Counted from the stretch's first letter, positions 26,641-36,708 are shown. The stretch is DNA of 64,000 bases from Actinomycetota bacterium (GCA_009773565.1 WSXY01000007.1:1-64000); one strand, 5' to 3'. Notes: a model not told the origin generated them from the sequence alone. Numbers and translations are program-made.

Positions 26641-27759
26641 ATGACCTACCGCCGCAATGCGTGGACCGAGGTGGATTCCGCGGCAATCGTCCGCAACGTA
26701 CGAACCCTCAAGTCGCTCACGAAACCCGGCACACGCTTTATGGCGGTGGTGAAGGCTAACGGCTATGGGCACGGCTCCGTCGCATCCGCACAGGCCGCAC
26801 TTACCGGGGGCGCTGACAGGCTCGGGGTGGCAACACTCGAAGAGGCGGTAGTTCTGCGAGAAGCAGGCGTCACCGTGCCGATCCATATACTGAGCGAGCC
26901 GCCCTCGTCAGGCGTGGGGTTGGTCATCGAGCAGGCGCTTGTTCCAACAGTCGCGTCACGCGAATTCGCCGTTGACCTAAGCCGGGCAGCGATGCTCGCG
27001 GGGGTGACGGTGCGCTACCACCTCAAGATCGACTCGGGCATGAATCGAATCGGCGTTCGTGCGGAGGAGGCACACGATACCGTCGTGTGGCTCCAGGGGC
27101 TGCCCGGTCTTGAGATGGAGGGGGTCTTCACGCACTTCGCGACGGCGGACGTGCCCGGGGACTGGGAGTTTGAGCGGCAGGTAGAGCGTTTTCAGCGTGC
27201 CATCGACAAGATGCGTACCGAAGGTGTGCGGCCGCCGATAGTCCATGCCGCCAACAGCGCGGCGACCATACTGCATCCGGAGACTCACTTGGATATGGTG
27301 CGGTGCGGAATCGCCATCTATGGACTACATCCCGCACCCTCCACGTATCGAGCGATCAATCTTGAACCCGCAATGTCTGTACATGCCCGGGTCTCGTTCG
27401 TAAAGAGAATCGGTCTCGGTGAGGGCGTTTCGTACGGACTCACGTTCCAGGCAGCCGCACCCACAACGATAGCTACTGTGCCGATGGGATATGCGGATGG
27501 CGTGCACAGAGCTGCCTCTAATGAGATGCACGTTCTCATCGGGGGGCGGCGGTGTCGACAGGTGGGCCGTATCTGTATGGACCAGTTTATGGTCGAGGTT
27601 CCTGATACGCTTCGGGTAGCCCCGGGTGATGAGGTCGTTGTTGTCGGGACCCAGGGATCCGAGAGCATAGTTATGGATGAGCCAGCGGCCTCGGCGGCGA
27701 CAATCAACTACGAGCTTGCCTGCGCTTTCGGGCTCCGGCTAAGCCAGTACCGACGCTAA
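26641..27759 (+). CDS. alr: Alanine racemase
   Basis: This is a 372-residue PLP enzyme that interconverts L- and D-alanine for peptidoglycan. The PLP lysine is K38 in MAVVKANGYGHG. The KIDSGMNRIG and HAANSAA barrel motifs, the catalytic tyrosine in GEGVSYGLTF near residue 263, and the C-terminal GRICMDQFMVEVPD are present. It starts three bases after the CBS gene and is probably cotranscribed with it. Confidence 0.97.
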   Translation: MTYRRNAWTEVDSAAIVRNVRTLKSLTKPGTRFMAVVKANGYGHGSVASAQAALTGGADRLGVATLEEAVVLREAGVTVPIHILSEPPSSGVGLVIEQALVPTVASREFAVDLSRAAMLAGVTVRYHLKIDSGMNRIGVRAEEAHDTVVWLQGLPGLEMEGVFTHFATADVPGDWEFERQVERFQRAIDKMRTEGVRPPIVHAANSAATILHPETHLDMVRCGIAIYGLHPAPSTYRAINLEPAMSVHARVSFVKRIGLGEGVSYGLTFQAAAPTTIATVPMGYADGVHRAASNEMHVLIGGRRCRQVGRICMDQFMVEVPDTLRVAPGDEVVVVGTQGSESIVMDEPAASAATINYELACAFGLRLSQYRR

Positions 27760-28003
27760 AGAGCGGATGGTTACGACTCTCCAACGTTTCTTGTGACAAA
27801 TATCCCGCTTGCTTGCAGGAGAGTGCTCTGCTCACAGCGAACACCCCACATGACACCGGCGTGGAATCGGAAGCGCCGCGTGTCACGTTGTTATGACGGA
27901 ATCGGCGACTACCAGACCAGTGGCGGTTGCGAGCGGTCCTCATGGAGTCCGGAACTGCGTCCGGATCGGACCTGCAAGAACGCTGGGAAGAAGGAGAGAT
28001 CCA
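27760..28003 (+). other. 244-base leader region before the ATPase operon
   Basis: There is no gene here. The region holds possible long-range pairing, ACTCTCC 27776-27782 with GGAGAGT 27819-27825, and a TCCGGA-rich segment near 27950-27972 that can fold back on itself. The best -10-like site is TGTTATGAC at 27889-27897 without a good -35. AAGGAGAG at 27991-27998 is the Shine-Dalgarno of the first ATPase gene. The frame can be extended upstream from 28004 to 27893 but the added residues look random. Confidence 0.5.
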
Positions 28004-28372
28004 ATGGACGAGAAGGTTCTGGAGGAGATCAGATTCCATCAGGACGTCGTCAACAAGGACGCCAACTCGCCGCTGTATCAGATTCGCGAGAAGGAGATGG
28101 AAATCTCCGGGCGCGTTCTGGCGGCGAAGACTCAGGCTGAGAAGATCGTGACTGATGCACGCAAGGCCGCTGCTGACACGCTGCGTACCGCCGAGACTGA
28201 CGCGGACAAAGCTGCCAAGAAGCACGCGGAGACTGCAGTTTCTAAGGCTGAAGCAGAGGCTGCTGAGCTGCGCGGGAAGATCACCGTCGATACTGACGTA
28301 CTCAAGAAAGAATTGGAGAAGCGCCATTCCGAGGCTGTGGATGCAATCGTGTCCATCGTGACCTCGGTCTGA
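28004..28372 (+). CDS. V/A-type ATPase subunit H-like (stalk coiled coil)
   Basis: This is a 122-residue, highly charged and helical protein whose middle (about 30-110) is alanine- and glutamate-rich with heptad character (KTQAEKIVTDARKAAADTLRTAE). This matches the short peripheral-stalk subunit that pairs with subunit E (NtpF of Enterococcus, AhaH of archaea). It is the first gene of the ATPase operon, which is where that subunit usually lies. The function rests on composition and position more than on a sharp motif. Confidence 0.82.
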   Translation: MDEKVLEEIRFHQDVVNKDANSPLYQIREKEMEISGRVLAAKTQAEKIVTDARKAAADTLRTAETDADKAAKKHAETAVSKAEAEAAELRGKITVDTDVLKKELEKRHSEAVDAIVSIVTSV

Positions 28373-28423
28373 CGCTCTTCCTGAATGTAAGGTTCCCGTA
28401 CCACAGGGGAGGAGGGTTCAGGC

Positions 28424-30394
28424 ATGCTGGTCCCAATGGCTAAGGTCGAACTGATCGGGCCGAAGAACCGCTTCTATGACGTAGTGAGCCTGCTTCACGA
28501 CCTCGGGACGCTGCACATCGAAGATCTCTCAAAGAAGATCCAGTCTGGCGAGGTACCACTCGACAAGATGGAAGTGGTTGAAAACCAGGCGGCTGAGAAG
28601 GAGCGTATGGAGGATCTTCTCTTGCGCCTGCGCTCAATCGTCAAGGCACTTCATCTGCCGAGCACGACCATCGATGAGCTTGATCGTGAGAAGCAGTACC
28701 TGCAGTTGTGGAGCATGGACAGCCGTGCGCTTTCTCAGGAAGTCACGGACGTCATCGAGCAGGTCGAGGACCGCACGTCGAGCCTCGCCCAGGCACAGGC
28801 CAACATGGAGGCGGAGATCGCACTCCTCGGCCGCTATGAGCCGATTCTCCACAAGATCCAGCCGCTCGCGAAGCAGATCGTCACGACCGGCACATATGAC
28901 TCGGTAGCCCTGCTTGTCGAGCGGCGCTATAAGGGTGCCCTCGAGGAGCTCAAAAAGGAACTCGACGAGATCACGAAGAGCCAGTGTGAGATCGTCTCGA
29001 CCGATGTCGACGACGACACCACGGCCGTTATCGTGGTCTTTGCCCGGAAGTACTCAGATGGTGTACACAAGTTCCTGGCGATGGAGAACGTGAACCAGGT
29101 TCGTCTGCCGTCAGAGTTTCAGGATATGCCGTTCGATATCGCGTATGACCACCTCAAGGAGCGCCGGTCAACACTGCCCAAGCGCCTCGAGGAGGTTCGC
29201 GCCGAACTGAATGACATGTCGGCAAAGTGGTTCGTTAAGCTTTCAACCATTCGCGACGTCTTGTCGGACAAGATTGACGAGATCAGCGCGATTCCCAAGT
29301 TCGGTCAGACGGAGTACGCGTTCGTCATCACCGGATGGTTGCCGATCGAGCAGGTCAAGCCGCTTCGCAGGACGATCGTCGAGAACTTCGGCACGGACGT
29401 CATCGTGAACCAGGTGGAGATCGACGAGCACGAGTATGAGGAGACCCCGGTCGCCCTCAGCAACCCGAAGTTCGCGGCCCCATACGAGGGCCTTATGTCG
29501 AACCTCAAGGGCGGTCTGCCGATGTACGGCACGATTGACCCGACGACGATCCTTGCGGTGACGTATCCGCTCATCTTCGGCATGATCGTTGGTGACATCG
29601 GCTACGGCAGCGTGATGCTGGCGCTCGTTCTCTTCCTGCGCAGCAAGTACAAGGACAACGCCGGCGTCCAGATGGCGACATCGATTCTCGGACCGGCCGC
29701 GACCATGGCGATCGTTGTCGGGTTCTTCTACGGTGAGTTCTTCGGGGACACCCTGCTCCGGCTGGGTTGGATCAAGTTCATCCCGAACGTGCCGCTCTTC
29801 AAGACACTCCCGTATGACCGAGCGATCGATATCAAGCCGCTCATGTTCCTTGCGCTCGGCGCCGGAGTTGTACAGATCATGTACGGACTCGTTCTCGGTG
29901 TCATCAACGCGATGCGCACGAAGCACACCAAGCACGCATTCCTTAAGGGTGGTCTGATCGGCCTGATCGCGGGCGCGATGATCATCATCTCCGGATTCCT
30001 GATCGTCGGCGATATGTCACCGATACTGAAGGCCGTTGGTGGTCTTGTCCTCGGTGGCGGGGTGCTCACAGCACTGTGGTTCGGCAAGATCATGGGATTC
30101 ATCGAGATACTCGAGACGGTCTCAAACATCGCGAGCTACATTCGTATCATGGCCGTCGGTGTTGCAGGCGCCATCTTCGCGAACGCAATCAACAGTCTCG
30201 TGGTGCAGATGGGCTGGCTCGTTGGCGGCATCATCGGCCTGATTCTCCACACACTAAACATACTTATCTGCGCGTTTAGCCCGAACGTCCACGCATTGCG
30301 TCTTAACTTCCTCGAGTTCTTCGGGAAGTTTTACGAAGCAGGAAAGTCCGAGTACAGCCCGTTCCACAAAACCGGAGGTGAAAAGAGCGCATGA
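28424..30394 (+). CDS. ntpI: V/A-type ATPase subunit I (membrane stator, a-subunit)
   Basis: This is a 656-residue protein. The N-terminal half (about 1-340) is soluble with coiled coils and opens LVPMAKVELIGPKNR. The C-terminal half has seven or eight membrane segments, including PLIFGMIVGDIGYG and the SYIRIMAVGVAGAIFANAIN helix with the conserved arginine of the ion half-channels. It links the peripheral stalks to the rotor ring. GGAGGAGGG at 28409-28417 supports the ATG at 28424. Its stop overlaps ntpK. Confidence 0.96.
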   Translation: MLVPMAKVELIGPKNRFYDVVSLLHDLGTLHIEDLSKKIQSGEVPLDKMEVVENQAAEKERMEDLLLRLRSIVKALHLPSTTIDELDREKQYLQLWSMDSRALSQEVTDVIEQVEDRTSSLAQAQANMEAEIALLGRYEPILHKIQPLAKQIVTTGTYDSVALLVERRYKGALEELKKELDEITKSQCEIVSTDVDDDTTAVIVVFARKYSDGVHKFLAMENVNQVRLPSEFQDMPFDIAYDHLKERRSTLPKRLEEVRAELNDMSAKWFVKLSTIRDVLSDKIDEISAIPKFGQTEYAFVITGWLPIEQVKPLRRTIVENFGTDVIVNQVEIDEHEYEETPVALSNPKFAAPYEGLMSNLKGGLPMYGTIDPTTILAVTYPLIFGMIVGDIGYGSVMLALVLFLRSKYKDNAGVQMATSILGPAATMAIVVGFFYGEFFGDTLLRLGWIKFIPNVPLFKTLPYDRAIDIKPLMFLALGAGVVQIMYGLVLGVINAMRTKHTKHAFLKGGLIGLIAGAMIIISGFLIVGDMSPILKAVGGLVLGGGVLTALWFGKIMGFIEILETVSNIASYIRIMAVGVAGAIFANAINSLVVQMGWLVGGIIGLILHTLNILICAFSPNVHALRLNFLEFFGKFYEAGKSEYSPFHKTGGEKSA

Positions 30395-30714
30395 TCAAGA
30401 ACAAGCTCGCAAGGATGGTGTTCGGCAGTACGTTTCTGACCTCAATGATCGTCCCGGCTATCGCTCTGGCACAGGCAGCAGAGCCAACAGTCCAGGTCGA
30501 CCCCAAGGTCGGCATCGCCAAGGCAGCTTCGGCAGCCGTTGCGATGAGCGTTTCCGCGATGAGCGCTGGCTATGCCCAGGCGAAGATCGGTGCCGCAGGC
30601 GCCGGAACGCTCGCCGAGCGTCCCGAAGCTGGTACCAACATCATCGTTCTCCAGGCGCTGCCGGAAATTATCGTCCTTCTCGGCTTCGTTATCGCCTTTA
30701 TGATCAACGCCTAG
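30391..30714 (+). CDS. ntpK: V/A-type ATPase subunit K (rotor ring proteolipid)
   Basis: This 107-residue proteolipid has two ring-forming membrane helices (about 41-66 and 82-105). The second carries the ion-binding carboxylate E92 in QALPEIIVLLGF, with Q88 four residues before it. A further hydrophobic N-terminal stretch (about 8-28, ending ALAQA) precedes these and resembles a signal peptide. Ion choice (H+ or Na+) cannot be settled from this. It overlaps ntpI by four bases (ATGA). Confidence 0.94.
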   Translation: MIKNKLARMVFGSTFLTSMIVPAIALAQAAEPTVQVDPKVGIAKAASAAVAMSVSAMSAGYAQAKIGAAGAGTLAERPEAGTNIIVLQALPEIIVLLGFVIAFMINA

Positions 30715-30766
30715 TCCGAGCAACGGAAGAACGTCCGGCGCTTGAGGCGCGGGGAAGGATCGACAC

Positions 30767-31345
30767 ATGGCGATAGAGGACATCTTCCGGGCACTGGAAG
30801 AGCAGGCCGACGCCGAGTGCACGGAGATTCTCCGGGTGGCCGAGGCACAAGCCTCGTCCGTCAGAGATGAGGCACACAGGGAGGCCGAGCGCACCAAAGC
30901 GCAGAAGCTTGCGGCTGTCGAGGACGTTATCGTCTCGAAGGTCGGCAAGACGATTAACGCTGCGCGGCTCGAGAACAGAAAGGCGCTGGCGGCGGTACGC
31001 GACAGCGCAGTCGAGCAGGCATTTGCGGGCGCCCTTGAGAAGCTTGGCTCCATGCGGACCGGCGCCGCGTATGAAGGCGTGTTCCGTGCGCTTGTCGAAG
31101 AGACGCTTTCGGCAGTTACCGGAGAGTGTGACGTACTGGTGGATCCGGCCGATGCAGCGCTTGCCGAGAAGGTCGTAAAGGCCGTCAACTCGTCATACGT
31201 CGTGAAGCCGGAGATTTCCACCGCTGGCGGGCTGATTGCAGTCACGGTCGGCGGTAAGGTCACCAGGCGCAACACGTTTGAATCAAGGCTTGAGAAGGCT
31301 CGCATACTCGCGCAGGCACAAGTAGCGGAGATTCTGACCAGATGA
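30767..31345 (+). CDS. ntpE: V/A-type ATPase subunit E (peripheral stalk)
   Basis: This 192-residue protein has a long helical N-terminal half rich in Ala, Glu and Arg (ADAECTEILRVAEAQASSVRDEAHREAERTKAQK, read in pieces) and an alpha/beta C-terminal head (CDVLVDPADAALAEKVV, TAGGLIAVTVGGKVTRRNTFESRLEKAR). The last motif is typical of subunit E, which ties the catalytic head to the stator. It follows ntpK and overlaps ntpC by four bases. Confidence 0.93.
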   Translation: MAIEDIFRALEEQADAECTEILRVAEAQASSVRDEAHREAERTKAQKLAAVEDVIVSKVGKTINAARLENRKALAAVRDSAVEQAFAGALEKLGSMRTGAAYEGVFRALVEETLSAVTGECDVLVDPADAALAEKVVKAVNSSYVVKPEISTAGGLIAVTVGGKVTRRNTFESRLEKARILAQAQVAEILTR

Positions 31346-32433
31346 GTGACACCACGACGAAGAGGCGCGTCGCTCCAAGCAAGCGCGACTACGGGTATTC
31401 CAATGCCCGCGTCCGCGGTATGCGATCGCGCCTACTGAAGCAGCCGTTCATGGATGGTCTGATGCAGGCCAAAGAGCTGAGTGGTGTTATTCAGGGGCTG
31501 ATGGAAACAGAGTATGGCCTGGATCTTGAGGAGCGGTTGCTGCACGGCCGAACGGCCGGACAGATCGACCTTGCCCTGAAGGACAACATGGTCCGTACCT
31601 TCCGCAAGGTGCTTGTGCTCGTGAATGACGAGTCCATTGAGATGCTCAACGCACTGCTCGGACGTTGGGACTTGTTCAACATCAAGACCATCGTTCGCGG
31701 AAGGCACATGAGCCTTTCGCCCGAGGAGATCGTCGAGAGCATGATCGCGGTCGGTCAGCTGACGCAGATCGACCTTGATGAACTTGCGCGTCAGCAAAGT
31801 GTTAAGAGTGTCGTTGACACCCTTTCGACCTGGAAGTTGCCATTCGCGATTCCTTTGCGTGCGGCGATGCCCGAGTACATCGAGAGCGGGAACCTCGCGG
31901 TTCTGGAACTTGCGCTCGACAAGTACTACACCGAGTGGGCCACGAAGCGTCTCAAGGGACGCGGGATAAACCAGCGGTTGGTCAAGCGGTTCCTCGGCAC
32001 ACAGATCGACACGATCAACCTTTTGACATGTCTCCGTCTGCTCAACGCCGATATCGGCGACCAGGATCCGCTGAGGTTCTTCTTGCCCGGTGGCATTCAG
32101 GTCAGTGAGCGTCTTTTCGGGGACCTGGCGCGTATGTCTGATGTCGACGAGGTGTACGACCGCCTGAAGCGGACGCCATACGGGCGACCCGTGGAGGAAG
32201 TAGCGATCAAGTACATCGAGTCCGGTTCTGTCTCGGTCTTCGAGCGTGCACTTGAGGACTACCTCATGCGCCGCGCTTTCATCGTAGGTCGAGGAGATCC
32301 GCTGGGTGTTGGCATCATCATCGGCTACTTGTGGATGAAGGCCAACGAGGTCACCAACTTGCGCATCATCGTCAAGGGCGTTTCGGTCGGCATGCCCGTG
32401 CAGCGGATGAGGGAGGAGCTCATCGTTGTATAA
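31342..32433 (+). CDS. ntpC: V/A-type ATPase subunit C (V0 d-type rotor cap)
   Basis: This is a 363-residue soluble, largely helical protein. It contains YGYSNARVRGMRSRLL near the start and ADPLGVGIIIGYLWMKANEVTNLRIIVKG-like features near the end (DPLGVGIIIGYLWMKANE), which mark the V-type C/d subunit. This funnel-shaped protein couples the central stalk to the membrane ring. The ATG at 31342 lies in ATGA overlapping ntpE. Confidence 0.95.
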   Translation: MSDTTTKRRVAPSKRDYGYSNARVRGMRSRLLKQPFMDGLMQAKELSGVIQGLMETEYGLDLEERLLHGRTAGQIDLALKDNMVRTFRKVLVLVNDESIEMLNALLGRWDLFNIKTIVRGRHMSLSPEEIVESMIAVGQLTQIDLDELARQQSVKSVVDTLSTWKLPFAIPLRAAMPEYIESGNLAVLELALDKYYTEWATKRLKGRGINQRLVKRFLGTQIDTINLLTCLRLLNADIGDQDPLRFFLPGGIQVSERLFGDLARMSDVDEVYDRLKRTPYGRPVEEVAIKYIESGSVSVFERALEDYLMRRAFIVGRGDPLGVGIIIGYLWMKANEVTNLRIIVKGVSVGMPVQRMREELIVV

Positions 32434-32758
32434 GCTCGTCGTACTCACCGATTCTGACACGGGTGACGGCTTCCGGTTGGCGGGCGTTGACGTCATCACG
32501 GTTGATTCACCTGAAGAGGCGCGCAAGCGTCTGAATGAACTTATCGACGACGACTCGAGTGGTATCGTCGCCGTCAATGAGGCGTACATGGCAGAGATTG
32601 ACGAAAGAACGCAGCAGAAGATCAACTCGACGTATCGGCCCATCGTTATCACATTGCCGATACGCGAGAAGCTGCATACGGATGAGGATCACCGGGCGTA
32701 CCTATCACGCCTGATCCGACGGGCAATCGGATTCGACATCACACTGAGGCGAGGCTGA
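32426..32758 (+). CDS. V/A-type ATPase subunit F (central stalk)
   Basis: This is a 110-residue small alpha/beta protein of the rotor stalk (called NtpG in Enterococcus hirae). It shows [19 protein letters not shown] at the N-terminus and [14 protein letters not shown] in the middle. The start is TTG at 32426, eight bases inside ntpC, with GGGAGGAG at 32411-32418. Its TGA overlaps the ntpA ATG (TGATG). Confidence 0.94.
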   Translation: MYKLVVLTDSDTGDGFRLAGVDVITVDSPEEARKRLNELIDDDSSGIVAVNEAYMAEIDERTQQKINSTYRPIVITLPIREKLHTDEDHRAYLSRLIRRAIGFDITLRRG

Positions 32759-34512
32759 TGATTCTCGGAACGCTCTCTAAGATCACGGGTCCGGTCGTAG
32801 TGGCCGGCGGCATGACCGGCGTCAAGATGTACGACGTCGTCCGGGTCGGCGCAGCCGGCCTCATGGGCGAAGTCATCCGGCTTGAGGGTAACTCTGCGAC
32901 CATTCAGGTCTACGAGGACACCTCGGGTTTGAAGGTCGGAGAACCCGTCGAGTCGACAGAAGGCCCGCTCATGCTTGAGCTTGGGCCCGGTCTGCTGTCG
33001 TCGATCTATGACGGTATCCAAAGACCGCTGCCGATTATCGCGTCCCAGACGGGTAGCGACTTCATCGCACGCGGTACGGTTGTTGCAGCGCTCGATCACA
33101 CCCGCGAGTGGGACTACACGCCGACGGTTGAAGTGGGCCAGGAAGTCGGACCGGGCGATACGCTCGGTACGGTTCAGGAAAGCCCGACCGTCCTGCACAG
33201 GGTCATGGTGCCGCCGGGTGTTCGTGGCAAGGTCACAAAAGTCGTGGCTCCGGGCTCGTACACCGTCTTGGAGGTCGTTGCTGTCCTCGATGGTGAGCGC
33301 GAACTGCGGATGAGCCAGTGGTGGCCTGTGCGCCAGGGTCGTCCCTACGCGCGCAAGCTTGACCCGACCACCCCGTTCCTCACGGGTATGCGTATTCTCG
33401 ACACCTTCTTCCCGATCGCCCTCGGCGGCAACGCCATCATTCCTGGCGGTTTCGGGACAGGCAAAACGGTCACGCAGCAGTCGTTGGCCAAGTGGGCCGA
33501 CGTCGACATCATCATCTATGTCGGCTGTGGTGAGCGCGGTAACGAGATGACCGAAGTTCTGAAGGAGTTCCCTGAGCTTGAAGATCCGCGTACGGGATCG
33601 AAGCTCATGGATCGTACGGTTCTCGTTGCGAACACCTCGAACATGCCGGTAGCCGCGCGTGAAGCCTCCATCTACACGGGCGTCACGCTGGCGGAGTTCT
33701 ACCGCGACATGGGCTACAACGTGGCCATGATGGCCGACTCGACATCCCGTTGGGGCGAGGCGCTCCGCGAGGTTTCCGGTCGACTCGAAGAGATGCCCGG
33801 CGAGGAAGGCTACCCTGCGTACCTCGCGACGCGTCTTGCCGCGTTCTACGAGCGTTCAGGCCGTGTGGCTGCGCTTGGCGCCGACGAACGTGTCGGTTCC
33901 GTCACGATGGTCGGCGCTGTCTCACCTCCTGGTGGAGACATGTCCGAGCCGATGACGCAGAACTCACTTCGCGTAACCGGTGCCTTCTGGGCGCTTGACA
34001 CGTCACTCGCTCATCGCCGTCACTTCCCGGCCATTTCCTGGACCAAGTCGTACACGCTGTTCCTCGGACAGGTGCGGCCGTGGTTCGAGGAAGAAGTCGC
34101 AGACGACTGGGCGAATGTCCGCGAGCGCGCGATGTTCCTTCTTCAGAAGGAAACGGAGCTCCAGGAGATCGTGCAGCTGGTCGGACCGGACGCACTGCCT
34201 GAGACCGAGAAGATCATTCTCGAAGTCGCCCGCATGCTCCGTGAGGATTACCTGCAGCAGTTCGCCTTTGATGCGGTGGACGCGTACTGCCCGCCGAAGA
34301 AGTCGTACTGGCTCCTGAAGACGATCCTGGCGTTCTACGATGCCGCCACACAGGCGATGTCACGCGGTGTTTCGCTCCGCCAGATCCTGCAGATACCGAT
34401 GCGTGATGAGATTTCCACGCTCAAGACGACCGACCACGAGCGCGCAATCGAGCGCATGCAGGAGATGGTCTCGCAGATCTCCGATGAGATCGCCGGAATC
34501 GAGGTGCTCTAA
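32758..34512 (+). CDS. ntpA: V/A-type ATPase catalytic subunit A
   Basis: This 584-residue subunit hydrolyses or makes ATP. It has the family's non-homologous bulge region (about 110-190), the P-loop GGFGTGKT at residues 230-237, [41 protein letters not shown] (in pieces) and the arginine-rich C-terminal domain. The size and GXFGXGKT loop separate it from F-type beta. It overlaps subunit F by one base and ntpB by one base. Confidence 0.98.
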   Translation: MILGTLSKITGPVVVAGGMTGVKMYDVVRVGAAGLMGEVIRLEGNSATIQVYEDTSGLKVGEPVESTEGPLMLELGPGLLSSIYDGIQRPLPIIASQTGSDFIARGTVVAALDHTREWDYTPTVEVGQEVGPGDTLGTVQESPTVLHRVMVPPGVRGKVTKVVAPGSYTVLEVVAVLDGERELRMSQWWPVRQGRPYARKLDPTTPFLTGMRILDTFFPIALGGNAIIPGGFGTGKTVTQQSLAKWADVDIIIYVGCGERGNEMTEVLKEFPELEDPRTGSKLMDRTVLVANTSNMPVAAREASIYTGVTLAEFYRDMGYNVAMMADSTSRWGEALREVSGRLEEMPGEEGYPAYLATRLAAFYERSGRVAALGADERVGSVTMVGAVSPPGGDMSEPMTQNSLRVTGAFWALDTSLAHRRHFPAISWTKSYTLFLGQVRPWFEEEVADDWANVRERAMFLLQKETELQEIVQLVGPDALPETEKIILEVARMLREDYLQQFAFDAVDAYCPPKKSYWLLKTILAFYDAATQAMSRGVSLRQILQIPMRDEISTLKTTDHERAIERMQEMVSQISDEIAGIEVL

Positions 34513-35936
34513 TGACCCGGGAAGCAACAGCATTCGATCGCTCGTTGATGTCGGTCGAGTACCAGACCGTCTCATACGTCACGGGTCCGCTCGTCTTCGT
34601 TGAGAACGTCCACGACGTCTCCTACAACGAGATGGTCGCCATCGTCATGCCGGACAAGAGCGAGCGCAGCGGTCAGGTGCTTGAGGTCTCGGGCAACATG
34701 GCGGTCATCCAGGTCTTCGAAGGAACGCAGGGCATCGACGTCGACCAGACGCGCGTCCGGTTCCTCGAGGAAGTCGCCAAGGTCGACGTTTCGCCGGACC
34801 TGCTCGGCCGCGTTCTCGCCGGCACCGGCAAGCCGATCGACGGCGGAGCACCGATCATCCCCGAGAAGCGTCTCGACATCACCGGGTCGCCGATCAACCC
34901 GTACTGCCGTGAACAACCGGCCGACTTCATCGAGACCGGCATCTCGGCCATCGACGGGCTCAACACGCTCGTTCGTGGCCAGAAGCTCCCGATCTTCTCG
35001 GGTTCTGGTCTTCCGGCCAACGAGCTTGCAGCGCAGATCATCCGTCAGGCGCGTGTTGTCTCGGGTGAGCAGTTCGCCATCGTCTTCGGCGCCATGGGTA
35101 TCACGCACCGTGAGGCCGCCTACTTCATGCAGCAGTTTGAGACCACCGGAGCCCTCGAGCGAGTCGTGTTCTTCATGAACCTCGCCGATGACCCCACGGT
35201 CGAGCGCTTGCTGACGCCGAAGTGCGCGCTTACGGTCGCCGAGTACCTGGCGTTTGAGAAGGACATGCAGGTTCTCGTCGTCCTGTCGGACATGACGAAC
35301 TACTGCGAGGCGCTGCGCGAGGTCTCCACCGCTCGTGAAGAGGTCCCTGGTCGCCGTGGCTATCCCGGCTACATGTACACCGACCTCTCGACCATCTACG
35401 AGCGCGCCGGCCGCATCAAGGGTCGCATCGGCTCGGTCACGCAGCTCCCGATCCTGACCATGCCTGACGACGACATCACGCATCCCATCCCTGACCTCAC
35501 CGGGTACATCACCGAGGGTCAGATCGTGCTCTCGCGTCACCTGCACCGTCGTGGCGTGTACCCGCCGATCGACGTGCTGCCGTGCCTTTCGCGGCTCATG
35601 AACCTCGGTATCGGCGAAGGCAAGACGCGCGAGGATCACCGCGCTGTCGCCAACCAGCTCTACGCTGCGTATGCGCAGGGCCGAGATCTCCGGAGACTCG
35701 TCGCCATCGTCGGCGAGGAAGCGCTCTCCGACACGGACCGTCGCTACCTGCACTTCGCTGACGGTTTCGAGAAGCAGATCATCGGACAGGGCGAAACCGG
35801 TCGATCGATCGAGGACACGTTGCGGGTCGGCTGGGAGCTCATGTCCGAGCTTCCCATCGGCGAGCTCAAGCGTGTTCGTGACTTCATCGACAAGTACCAT
35901 CCGACTGCCGGCGAGAAAGCCGCGGCGAAGGAATAG
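34512..35936 (+). CDS. ntpB: V/A-type ATPase regulatory subunit B
   Basis: This 474-residue subunit alternates with A in the head. It lacks a proper P-loop: the equivalent site reads [15 protein letters not shown]. Other family features are [32 protein letters not shown] and [23 protein letters not shown]. About 15 residues precede the normal family start ([17 protein letters not shown]), so a later start is possible, but the ATG at 34512 overlaps the ntpA stop (TAATG). Confidence 0.98.
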   Translation: MTREATAFDRSLMSVEYQTVSYVTGPLVFVENVHDVSYNEMVAIVMPDKSERSGQVLEVSGNMAVIQVFEGTQGIDVDQTRVRFLEEVAKVDVSPDLLGRVLAGTGKPIDGGAPIIPEKRLDITGSPINPYCREQPADFIETGISAIDGLNTLVRGQKLPIFSGSGLPANELAAQIIRQARVVSGEQFAIVFGAMGITHREAAYFMQQFETTGALERVVFFMNLADDPTVERLLTPKCALTVAEYLAFEKDMQVLVVLSDMTNYCEALREVSTAREEVPGRRGYPGYMYTDLSTIYERAGRIKGRIGSVTQLPILTMPDDDITHPIPDLTGYITEGQIVLSRHLHRRGVYPPIDVLPCLSRLMNLGIGEGKTREDHRAVANQLYAAYAQGRDLRRLVAIVGEEALSDTDRRYLHFADGFEKQIIGQGETGRSIEDTLRVGWELMSELPIGELKRVRDFIDKYHPTAGEKAAAKE

Positions 35937-35969
35937 GCCGAGGCGGCCGGGAAGCGGAGGAGGTGCTGC

Positions 35970-36617
35970 GTGGAAGAAGTTCGACCTACTCGATCTGAAC
36001 TGCTTGAGCGCAAGCAGCAGATCACGCTTGCCGAACAGGGAATGGATCTACTTAAGCAGAAGCGAGATGCCCTGCTCATCGAGTTCATGTCTGTCATGGA
36101 TGAGACGCTCAGGCTTTCGAGTGACCTGCAGCGCACGACTTCCGAGGCGCAGTACAGCCTGGCCATCGCGAAATCGGTCGACGGTGTGGTTTCTGTCAAG
36201 TCGGCCTCGATGGCGACCAAGGGCGAGATCACGATCGACATGACCGGTACGAAGATCATGGGCGTCTCTGTCCCGGTGGTCACGAAGGGCGAGAGCCCGG
36301 TGCGGTCATCGTTCTCACGTGGTTATGCGATCACGAGCGTGTCGTCTCGAATTGATGAGACGGCCGACAAGTTCGAGCGCATTCTCGATGTCATCATCGA
36401 ATATGCGGACATCGAGACGCGCTTGAAGCGTTTGGGTGAGGAGATTCAGAAGACGAACCGACGCGTGAATGCTCTCGAGCAGATCACGGTGCCGTCGTTG
36501 CGGGAGCAGGTCGCTTACATTCGCCAGTCGCTCGACGAGCGCGCGCGCGAGGATCTGTTCCGTCTCAAGAAGGTCAAGCGGAAAATCGAGAAAAGGAAGG
36601 CCGAAGCCCAGAGGTAA
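35970..36617 (+). CDS. ntpD: V/A-type ATPase subunit D (central stalk)
   Basis: This is a 215-residue protein with long helices at both ends forming the rotor axle. It contains RPTRSELLERKQQITLAEQGMDLLKQKRDAL at the N-terminus and RRVNALEQITVPSLREQVAYIRQSLDERAREDLFRLKKVK at the C-terminus (in pieces), both diagnostic. The start is GTG at 35970, after GGAGGTG. It is the last gene of the operon. Confidence 0.96.
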   Translation: MEEVRPTRSELLERKQQITLAEQGMDLLKQKRDALLIEFMSVMDETLRLSSDLQRTTSEAQYSLAIAKSVDGVVSVKSASMATKGEITIDMTGTKIMGVSVPVVTKGESPVRSSFSRGYAITSVSSRIDETADKFERILDVIIEYADIETRLKRLGEEIQKTNRRVNALEQITVPSLREQVAYIRQSLDERAREDLFRLKKVKRKIEKRKAEAQR

Positions 36618-36670
36618 GGGCTCACGGCAGTCGTCGGAAACGTGCGACGTTCCTGATTTCGTACAGTGTG

Positions 36671-36708
36671 GGGCGGTGCCGCCTACCGGGGGGTTATTGG
36701 CACCGCCC
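36671..36708 (+). terminator. Terminator-like hairpin after the ATPase operon
   Basis: A perfect 10-bp stem pairs GGGCGGTGCC (36671-36680) with GGCACCGCCC (36699-36708), with an 18-base loop. The following bases are TACGATGCTGTTT, so the T tract is weak. It lies 53 bases after the ntpD stop. Confidence 0.65.

Noticed and set aside
34572-35900. A 442-codon minus-strand frame opposite ntpB.
   Set aside because: It is antisense to a highly conserved ATPase subunit, has no start context, and its product is dominated by Asp, Arg and Leu.
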